64,000 nt of DNA from Streptomyces sp. GQFP. Its GTDB lineage: Bacteria > Actinomycetota > Actinomycetes > Streptomycetales > Streptomycetaceae. A program made the translations under genes and the position numbers. The notes below the pieces were generated by a model that saw only the letters and a list, made by a program, of their open reading frames with translations, made no database searches and was not told the origin of the DNA. Below are positions 58,235-64,000 of this stretch, piece by piece. The DNA is taken from NCBI RefSeq assembly GCF_021545335.1, contig NZ_CP089312.1, forward strand, positions 310,001 to 374,000, written 5' to 3'. Within the stretch, counting starts at the first letter, position 1. Every line of letters begins with the position of its first letter.

Positions 58235-59071
58235 ATGGAGTACGTGAACGAAGGCCGGGCCACCGGCTCGCGGTACCGCTCCGGCGGCCCGGCCGGGGTA
58301 CGGGGCAAGAGGGTGCTGGTCACCGGGGGCACCCGGGGGCTCGGCGAGCGGATCGTACGGCTGCTGCTCGCGGAGGGCGCACTGGTGGCGACGTGTGCGC
58401 GGGGGGAGTCCGGACTGGCGTCACTCAGGTCCTCCCTGGACGAGGAGTCACGCGGCCGACTGCTCACCGAGGTGCTGGACGTGGTGGAGCCCGATCGGCT
58501 GGAGGACTTCGCCAGTACTGCGACGAAACGTTTCGGCGGAGCGTTGGACGGCGTCGTCGCGTGTGTCGGGGGCTCCCGGGGCGGGCGACTCGAACAGTCG
58601 GCCGCACAGGACTGGACGGCGACCTGGGAGCTGAACGCCGGTCACACGGCCCGGCTCGTCCGGGCGGCGCTGCCGGGGCTGCGGGCGGCCGGGGGCGGCT
58701 CGGTCGTCGTGATCGCGTCGATCTCCGGCTGGAAACCGGGACCGTACGCGCAGTACGGCGTGGCCAAGGCCGCCCAGATCCACCTGGCGACCACTCTGGC
58801 CCGCGAACTCGGCCCCGACCGCATCCGCGTGAACGCGGTCTCCCCGGGCTCGATGCTGATCCCCGGCCGCCGCTGGGACCGGATGCGCGTGGAGGAGCCT
58901 GAGGCGTACGCGGCGTTCACGGCCACCGAGTTGCCCGGCGGCGAGCCGGTCACGCCGGAGGAGGTCGCGGAGGTGGTCGCGTTTCTGCTGTCCGACGCGT
59001 CGAGTGGTGTCTCGGGGGCGAATCTGCCGGTGGACCGGGGGCAGAACTCGCCTACGCCGGAGGGGTATTGA
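58235..59071 (+). CDS. SDR family oxidoreductase
   Basis: 278 aa from ATG 58235; ATG 58202 would add 11 residues. KRVLVTGGTRGLGERIVRLL (TGxxxGxG), DGVVACVGGSRGG (variant of NNAG), ISGWKPGPYAQYGVAKAAQI (YxxxK) and NAVSPGSMLIPG. 3-oxoacyl-ACP-reductase-like; substrate unknown. It is followed after 19 bp by a dispersed repeat copy. Confidence 0.9.
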   Translation: MEYVNEGRATGSRYRSGGPAGVRGKRVLVTGGTRGLGERIVRLLLAEGALVATCARGESGLASLRSSLDEESRGRLLTEVLDVVEPDRLEDFASTATKRFGGALDGVVACVGGSRGGRLEQSAAQDWTATWELNAGHTARLVRAALPGLRAAGGGSVVVIASISGWKPGPYAQYGVAKAAQIHLATTLARELGPDRIRVNAVSPGSMLIPGRRWDRMRVEEPEAYAAFTATELPGGEPVTPEEVAEVVAFLLSDASSGVSGANLPVDRGQNSPTPEGY

Positions 59072-59090
59072 GGTGGTTCGTTCGGCTTGG

Positions 59091-59137
59091 GCCGGTGGGG
59101 GCTGGTCGCGCAGTTCCCCGCGCCCCTTAAGGGCGCG
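59091..59137 (+). repeat. Dispersed Streptomyces intergenic element, copy 4 (short form)
   Basis: GCCGGTGGGGGCTGGTCGCG, then CAGTTCCCCGCGCCCCTTAA and GGGCGC. The GCGCCC-CTTAA-GGGCGC end is a hairpin. It lies 19 bp after the SDR stop, between convergent genes, consistent with a terminator role. The rest of the gap to 59213 is unremarkable. Confidence 0.75.
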
Positions 59138-59213
59138 TCCGCATCCGGAGTCGGCAGGTACCCGGTGCCGATGGCCGGTGGCCCCAGTGCCCGTGGCCAT
59201 CTCAAGGGCTCCG

Positions 59214-60677
59214 TTATGCCACCGCGCCCAGCACAGCCCGCGACCTGCGGTCGAACTCCTGGACCATCGGCTCTCCCCGGTGTGGGGCCAGTCGGCCCCG
59301 GAAGTCGCGCAAGGCCTGGATCGAGCGTTCGCTGTGGACGCCGCTCAGGGCGTCGAGGGCATCTGTGGCCGTGCTCAACGCCTCGTCGAGGCGGTGTTGT
59401 TGGAGGTGGGCCGTGGCCAGTACCGAGCGGCTGATGGCCTGGCGGCGGCGGCGGTCGGCGTGGGCGATTACCGACTGCTTCGCGGTGCTCTCCGCCTGGG
59501 CCGCCCAGCCCAGGTCCCGGAAGCACACCGCTGACTCCGCCTCCAGGTAGTGGTGGTCCAGGAAGCGCACCCAGGGTGACTCCTGGGCGCTGCCCCGGCT
59601 GGCAGCCAGTTGCTGTTCGGCCGCGTGCAGGGCGTCGGAGGTCTCGCGGGCGCGGCCGAGCGCCGCGTGTCCCCTGGCCGACATGGCGTACAGGCGCATC
59701 AGGCCTAGCGGGCTGCCCGAATCCCTTGCCGTGGCGAGGCCCGCCCGGGCCAGGCACACGCCCTCGTCGGGGCGGCCGAGGCTGGTCGCCAGGTGGGACA
59801 GGCCGGCCAGGATCTGTCCGCCGAGCACCCGGTCGCGTCCCTCGGCGCAGAGCCGCAGCCCCTGGGTCATGTAGCGCTGGGCGAGCCCGTACTCCCCCGC
59901 GTCGTACGAACTCCAGCCGGCCATCGCCGCGAGGCGGGCCGCTGCGGCGAACAGCTCGCGGAGCTGTGCCGGGGCGACGCCGCGCTGCTGGAGCATGGGG
60001 ATGATCTCGGTGGACAGGTAGTGCACGATGCTGGTGCGGACCCCGCCGCCCCCGTAGTGGTTGTCCATCTCGTCGAACATGCCGATCATCGCGTGGACCT
60101 GTTCCACGGGACCGGCGGCGCCGGGAGGCGCGACGGCCACCGAGGCGAGGCGCACGGCGTCCCCGTCAGCCGTCCCCTCGTTCTCCAGCAGCCAGAGCAG
60201 CCACTCCCGTTGAGGGTTCGTCAGGGCTCCCGCGACGAACGGGACCGTGCCGAGGAGGGTGCGCCGGGAGATGTCGGTGGAGCCGAGTTCCGCCAGGGTG
60301 TGCAGGGTTTCCGCCACGTCGTCGCCGTACACAAGTGCCCTGCCCACGACGGGGCGTTGCTGGTCGGGTACGAAGCCGAGGTCCGCCGGGGAGAGCGGGC
60401 GGGCCAGTCGCTCGCTCAGCACCGCGGCGATCAACTCGGGGGTGCCGCCCCGGGGCTGCTGGCCCTGGAGCCAGCGGGTGACCGACGCCTTGTCGTAGTT
60501 GGTGTCCACGCCCTGGCGGCGGCCCAGTTCGTTGACGCGGTGCGCGAGTGAGGCGTACGAGCAGCCTGCGTCCTTGAGCGCGGTCGCCAGTGTCTTGTTG
60601 GCTCCGCCCGCGCCCTTGCCCGGGCTTCTCGGTTGTCCGTTCGTCACGGCGGCCATCCAGGTCTCGCAGTCTCGCAT
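59214..60677 (-). CDS. NsdA-like regulator (HTH plus TPR-like region)
   Basis: 487 aa from ATG 60677; ATG 60656 is an alternative. The N-terminal domain resembles an XRE-like HTH (ALKDAGCSYASLAHRVNELG, then DKASVTRWLQGQQPRGGTPE, RLARPLSPADLGF). A helical TPR-like region covers most of the rest (GYASYDAGEYGLAQRYM-type segments: AGEYGLAQRYMTQGLRLCAE, ARAGLATARDSGSPLGLMRL). This is the layout of NsdA/Bald-type Streptomyces proteins that influence sporulation and antibiotic production. Divergent from the DUF5753 regulator across a region with nested inverted repeats. Confidence 0.8.
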   Translation of the reverse strand: MRDCETWMAAVTNGQPRSPGKGAGGANKTLATALKDAGCSYASLAHRVNELGRRQGVDTNYDKASVTRWLQGQQPRGGTPELIAAVLSERLARPLSPADLGFVPDQQRPVVGRALVYGDDVAETLHTLAELGSTDISRRTLLGTVPFVAGALTNPQREWLLWLLENEGTADGDAVRLASVAVAPPGAAGPVEQVHAMIGMFDEMDNHYGGGGVRTSIVHYLSTEIIPMLQQRGVAPAQLRELFAAAARLAAMAGWSSYDAGEYGLAQRYMTQGLRLCAEGRDRVLGGQILAGLSHLATSLGRPDEGVCLARAGLATARDSGSPLGLMRLYAMSARGHAALGRARETSDALHAAEQQLAASRGSAQESPWVRFLDHHYLEAESAVCFRDLGWAAQAESTAKQSVIAHADRRRRQAISRSVLATAHLQQHRLDEALSTATDALDALSGVHSERSIQALRDFRGRLAPHRGEPMVQEFDRRSRAVLGAVA

Positions 60678-60797
60678 CACGTCGGTGTGGGGCTTCGTCC
60701 CTGTCCGGAGCTGCCGGGTCGTCAACTTCCCGGCGGACGGACGAGGTTCGGTGACGCCGCCGCGCGATGTGCGGCAGGTCACTCGATCACTATGGTG

Positions 60798-60863
60798 ACC
60801 GACAGGCACAGCTCGCAACCTTCGTTCTGATAATTTCAGAATGAAGCGCAAAGGCCTGTCGGT
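60798..60863. promoter_or_regulatory. Nested inverted repeats between divergent regulator genes
   Basis: Outer arms ACCGACAGGC (60798-60807) and GCCTGTCGGT (60854-60863) are perfect. Inner arms CTTCGTTCTGA (60820-60830) and TCAGAATGAAG (60836-60846) match at 10 of 11 positions around an AT-rich 5-nt centre. The structure sits midway between the NsdA-like and DUF5753 genes and could bind one or both regulators. Confidence 0.6.
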
Positions 60864-60919
60864 GTCAACCGAAGACGTGGCACACTGCCCGCTGTGACGG
60901 CGGTCCCCGGAGGTCCCAC

Positions 60920-61786
60920 GTGAGCGAGAACCGCTCAGGCGGCAGTGCCCCCACGGTCCTTCGGATGGTCCTCGGAAAGCGTCTGAGGCATCTGCGGGAG
61001 CAGGCAGGGGTGTCGTTCGAGGACGCCGCACGGGCGATCGAGGTCACGCCGTTGACGGTCCGCCGGATGGAGAAGGCCGAGGTCGGCCTCCGCATCCCCT
61101 ACGTGAAGGAGCTGCTGCGCACCTACGGGGTCCTGGCCAAGGAGGTCGACGACTTCCTCAAGCTGGCCAGGGAGGCCAACAAGCCCGGCTGGTGGTACAC
61201 GTACCGCGATGTGCTGCCGGAGTGGTTCAGCGCCTATGTGAGCCTGGAGAGCGAAGCCACCGTCATCCGGCTCTACGAACCCCACTACGTCCCCGGCCTG
61301 TTGCAGACCCACGACTATGCCGCCGCGCTGCTGCGCATCGGCTTTCCCAACGAGAGTCCCGAGGACATCCGGCGCCGGGTCGACCTGCGGCTGAGGCGCC
61401 AGGATCTGCTCGACAAGCCCGAGGCGCCCGCCGTCTGGGCCGTACTGGACGAGACCGTGCTGCGCCGGCCCGTGGGCGGGGCCGAGGTGATGCGGGCTCA
61501 GATCGACCACCTCATCGAGGTGTTGGCGTACCCGAAGGTCCGTATCCAGATCATGCGCTTCGCCGTGGGCCCGCACCCGGGGGCCTTCGGTCCCTTCCAC
61601 TACTTCCGCTTCGGCTTCTCCGAACTGCCCGACGTCGTCTACACGGAGAGCCTCGCCGGCGCGCAGTACTTCGACCAGCCCGCCGACGTCGTGACGTACC
61701 TGGAGGTACTGGACCGGATGTCCGTTCAGGCGGAGCCGGTCGCTCGGACCAGGGAGACCCTGGCAGCACTGCGTAAGGAGTTGTGA
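60920..61786 (+). CDS. XRE family regulator with DUF5753 domain
   Basis: 288 aa, GTG 60920, with GGAGG 6 nt upstream. N-terminal HTH (LGKRLRHLREQAGVSFEDAA, then TPLTVRRMEKAEVGL). The DUF5753 domain follows (EPHYVPGLLQTHDYAAALLR, RVDLRLRRQDLL, ALDETVLRRPVGG-like AVLDETVLRRPVGG, GPFHYFRF). These WhiJ-type proteins pair with a DUF397 protein encoded directly downstream, as here. They influence development and secondary metabolism in Streptomyces, often locally. Confidence 0.93.
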   Translation: MSENRSGGSAPTVLRMVLGKRLRHLREQAGVSFEDAARAIEVTPLTVRRMEKAEVGLRIPYVKELLRTYGVLAKEVDDFLKLAREANKPGWWYTYRDVLPEWFSAYVSLESEATVIRLYEPHYVPGLLQTHDYAAALLRIGFPNESPEDIRRRVDLRLRRQDLLDKPEAPAVWAVLDETVLRRPVGGAEVMRAQIDHLIEVLAYPKVRIQIMRFAVGPHPGAFGPFHYFRFGFSELPDVVYTESLAGAQYFDQPADVVTYLEVLDRMSVQAEPVARTRETLAALRKEL

Positions 61787-61789
61787 ACC

Positions 61790-62035
61790 ATGGCAACCAA
61801 CGGCCCCATCCACAGCGGCATGGCCGCGTCCGAACTCGGCTCCGAGGGCTGGCACAAGCCCTGGAGCGGCACCAACGGCGGAAGCTGCGTCGAGGCCAAG
61901 CGACTGCCCGACGGCAGTGTCGCGTTCCGGCAGTCCACGGACCCGGACGGGCCCGCGCTGGTCTACTCCCGGGACGAGATGGTGTCGTTCCTGGAGGGCG
62001 CCAAGTCCGGCCAGGCCGACTTCCTCATCGCCTGA
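61790..62035 (+). CDS. DUF397 domain protein, partner of the WhiJ-like regulator
   Basis: 81 aa, ATG 61790, 3 nt after the regulator stop, so translationally coupled. The DUF397 signature is present: WHKPWSGTNGGSCVEAKRLP (Trp-x-K-x-x-x-S...CVE), VAFRQSTDPDGPALVYSRDE, then VSFLEGAKSGQADFL. Small acidic partners of this kind are thought to bind or antagonise the paired XRE protein. A third component (GHKL ATPase) is often adjacent; here the nearest one is at 57523. Confidence 0.93.
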   Translation: MATNGPIHSGMAASELGSEGWHKPWSGTNGGSCVEAKRLPDGSVAFRQSTDPDGPALVYSRDEMVSFLEGAKSGQADFLIA

Positions 62036-62302
62036 CCGCCCTGACCGCCTGACCCACCGGCGCACTCCGCCGGCGCACGGCGCACCACCACACCCGCACA
62101 ACCGGACAACCCGCACGAGCACTCCCGCCGTGCCGAGGTCCCGTACACACTGAGGGAGTTGACGCACAACCTCACGCATCACTGCGAAGACCGAAGGGAG
62201 CGGCATGCGTACGCCGCCTCGCGTCCCGGGTCGAGTCATGCCGCCCGGACGTGCCGGCCTCCCCTGCCGGGCCGCTCCCCGACGGGCCGGGACGACGCCG
62301 CG

Positions 62303-62842
62303 ATGAACCTTCCGCAGACCACCGCGGAAGCCGTCGCCCGGTACCGCACACTGGTCGTCGAGGGCCACGAGGGCATCCGCCGGACCCCGGTGTTCGCCGA
62401 ACTGGCCCGCGCCGGTTTCCTGTTACGGCGGCCGCCGGGCGGTCTGCACCACCTCGACCCGACGCTGCCGTACCGTGAACTGCTGTCCGCGCCCGGCCGG
62501 CTCGTCATCGACGGCGGCATCATCAGGGAACTCGTGTACGGGCCGCTGCGGCACGGACGTTCCCGGGTGACCTGGATCCAGGCACTCGACCACGCCGAAG
62601 CTGTCGCGGAACGCGACGGCGCCATGCTCCATCTCACCGGCGGGCAGCACGGCGACGACGATTCGGAGTCCGTGGCCGCGACCCTCGCGTACGCCCGGGT
62701 GTTCCGCACGCTCGCCCAGCACGTTCCCGTCGTGACGATCGACGCCGCCGAGCTGACCGCCGAACCGGGTCGCCGCATCCGTGCACCCGCGTCCCACCAG
62801 TCCCAACTCCGGCGATCAGCACGGCAGTTGACGGTAGGTTAG
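62303..62842 (+). CDS. Hypothetical protein, 179 aa
   Basis: 179 aa from ATG 62303; the frame is open to 62159 but that part is Arg/Pro-rich with poor coding look. No strong RBS. The sequence (AEAVARYRTLVVEGHEGIRR, GGIIRELVYGPLRHGRSRVT, AVAERDGAMLHLTGGQHGDD) suggests an alpha/beta cytoplasmic protein with no recognised family. The last 20 residues are basic. The methyltransferase gene follows after 34 bp and may be co-transcribed. The gap 62036-62302 upstream contains only short GC-rich arms (CGCCGGCG near 62060). Confidence 0.5.
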   Translation: MNLPQTTAEAVARYRTLVVEGHEGIRRTPVFAELARAGFLLRRPPGGLHHLDPTLPYRELLSAPGRLVIDGGIIRELVYGPLRHGRSRVTWIQALDHAEAVAERDGAMLHLTGGQHGDDDSESVAATLAYARVFRTLAQHVPVVTIDAAELTAEPGRRIRAPASHQSQLRRSARQLTVG

Positions 62843-62876
62843 CGAAGTCCGCGCGAGGCGAGTTCAGGAGAACCCG

Positions 62877-63686
62877 ATGACAGACGGCCGGCCCACCCCC
62901 GACCAGGAAGCACTGTCCAAGATCGACACCACGGTGCCGCACTCCGCCCGTATCTGGAACTACTGGATGGGTGGCAAGGACAACTACGAGGTCGACCGCC
63001 AGGCGGGCGACGAGTACCGCGAGATCGCCCCCAACATCGAGACGATGGCCCGGGCTTCCCGCGTGTACCTGATCCGCGCGGTCACCTTCGTGGCCCGCGA
63101 GTGCGGTATCCGCCAGTTCCTCGACATCGGCACCGGCCTGCCGACGTACGACAACACGCACCAGGTGGCCCAGAAGGTGGCCCCCGAGTCGCGCATCGTC
63201 TACGTCGACAACGACCCGCTCGTCCTGCGGCACGCCCAGGCGCTGCTCACCAGCACCCCCGAGGGCACCACGGACTACGTGGACTCGGATCTGCGCGAGC
63301 CCGAGAAGATCATCGAGGCGGCGGGCAGGTTCCTGGACTTCGACAAGCCGGTGGCGCTGATGCTGATGGGCATCCTCGGTCACATCCAGGACTGGGAGGA
63401 GGCCAAGTCGATCACGCACCGCCTCCAGGCCGCCCTGCCCCCGGGCAGCTATTTCGTGCACTACGACAGCACGGACACCGACGAGGAACTCAAGCGCGCC
63501 CAGCAGGGGTACGACGACACGGGCGCGGTCCCGTACGTGCTGCGCAGCCCCGACAAGCTCATCGCGCTCTACGAGGGTCTGGAGCTGCTGGAGCCTGGCA
63601 TCGTCTCCTGCCCGCTGTGGCGCCCGGAGCCCGGCACCTCGCCGGAGCCGACGGACGTGTACGGGGGGATCGCGTACAAGGCGTAG
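62877..63686 (+). CDS. DUF574 family SAM-dependent methyltransferase
   Basis: 269 aa, ATG 62877, with CAGGAGAA upstream. Family opening PHSARIWNYWMGGKDNYEVD, SAM-binding loop IRQFLDIGTGLPTYDNTHQV, YVDNDPLVLRHAQALLTSTP, and a C-terminal CPLWRPEPGTS block. This is the intact relative of the broken copy at 45073 and shows where that gene is interrupted. DUF574 methyltransferases are numerous in Streptomyces; their substrates are unknown. Confidence 0.92.
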   Translation: MTDGRPTPDQEALSKIDTTVPHSARIWNYWMGGKDNYEVDRQAGDEYREIAPNIETMARASRVYLIRAVTFVARECGIRQFLDIGTGLPTYDNTHQVAQKVAPESRIVYVDNDPLVLRHAQALLTSTPEGTTDYVDSDLREPEKIIEAAGRFLDFDKPVALMLMGILGHIQDWEEAKSITHRLQAALPPGSYFVHYDSTDTDEELKRAQQGYDDTGAVPYVLRSPDKLIALYEGLELLEPGIVSCPLWRPEPGTSPEPTDVYGGIAYKA

Positions 63687-63757
63687 GGCAGACAGAGGAC
63701 CTCTCCGGCGGACAGGCGTCCTGGGCGACCGGGCGACTTCCGCTGTACCGAACGGTC

Positions 63758-64000
63758 GTGTTTAATGTCAGCCTGTGGATCGACAGGATTCCTGGCAATA
63801 GCCCGACCGATCGGAACCGCGTGTCCCTCCTGGCCCGGCCTGCGGTGGCCTCCCTCATCGCCAAGGCGATGCAACGTCTCGTCATGCTGGCGGACCGGCG
63901 GACCAGCGGGCGGGGCTCCGCCGCCGCGGCCCACGCCCGCCTTCCCGAATTCGCGCGCGACACCAGCGAGTTGACGGTCCCTTCCTCGGTCGCCCCCGCC
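63758..64000 (+). CDS. Hypothetical protein, 3' truncated by the window end
   Basis: An open plus-strand frame from GTG 63758 or GTG 63821 runs off the end. The readable part (LWIDRIPGNSPTDRNRVSLL, then ARPAVASLIAKAMQRLVMLA) is plausible helical protein, followed by Ala/Arg-rich sequence. No family recognised, no clear RBS. The 63687-63757 gap has no clear signal. Confidence 0.35.
   Translation, partial: MFNVSLWIDRIPGNSPTDRNRVSLLARPAVASLIAKAMQRLVMLADRRTSGRGSAAAAHARLPEFARDTSELTVPSSVAPA

Noticed and set aside
1..64000. tRNA, rRNA, CRISPR arrays or riboswitches
   Set aside because: No cloverleaf-like, regularly spaced repeat-spacer or known riboswitch core was seen by reading; a covariance-model scan would be needed to exclude short RNAs.

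Overview
The window is very GC-rich, with strong third-position GC bias, GTG/TTG starts preceded by GGAG-type ribosome binding sites, and typical actinomycete families (DUF6479, DUF397/DUF5753 regulator pairs, DUF574 methyltransferases, streptogrisin-like proteases, NsdA-like regulators, zinc-free L32). It reads as a Streptomyces chromosome, probably a catabolic and accessory part of it. No rRNA, tRNA, CRISPR array or replication origin was seen.

Layout. 1-1.7 kb: end of a DUF6479-like membrane protein, then a compact graspetide-type RiPP cassette (63-aa precursor plus ATP-grasp ligase). 2-5.8 kb: secreted S1 protease behind a LacI-like palindrome, and a secreted GH92 mannosidase. 5.9-6.7 kb: a dense GC-rich tandem-repeat block. 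6.7-9.3 kb: MpaB-like oxygenase and a membrane Ser/Thr kinase with a lectin-like ectodomain. 9.4-11.4 kb: zinc-limitation island (zinc-free L32, DUF1980 protein, permease). 11.5-13.8 kb: TOBE regulator, serine hydrolase, P-loop kinase. 13.8-23.4 kb: sugar locus with two cytoplasmic heparinase-fold proteins, a CUT1 ABC transporter, a ROK regulator and a BadF-type sugar kinase. 23.5-28.3 kb: PAP2 phosphatase with an autotransporter-type repeat, a membrane glycosyltransferase and an RpiR regulator. 28.3-29.9 kb: an insertion sequence. 30-36.4 kb: small hypothetical, peptidoglycan-binding membrane protein, TetR/OB-fold pair, large secreted esterase, F420/PPOX oxidoreductase. 36.4-38.4 kb: group II intron. 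38.4-43.9 kb: glucarate operon (SBP, two permeases, KdgD, GudD, ATG/TGA overlaps) behind a perfect inverted repeat. 44-47.8 kb: unknown protein, DUF574 methyltransferase broken by a ~53-bp insertion, membrane-anchored S1 protease. 47.8-53.7 kb: second ROK/ABC/oxidoreductase sugar locus. 53.7-64 kb: L,D-transpeptidase, three SDRs, anti-sigma-type ATPase, DUF6624 protein, divergent NsdA-like and DUF5753 regulators with a DUF397 partner, and an intact DUF574 methyltransferase.

Three sugar-uptake systems with separate operators and regulators dominate. None of the three carries its own ATPase gene, so they probably share an MsiK-type ATPase encoded elsewhere, as is usual in Streptomyces (inference). 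Mobile or repetitive DNA is clustered: the IS, the group II intron, a short palindromic insertion inside a gene, and at least four copies of one dispersed element placed just after genes.
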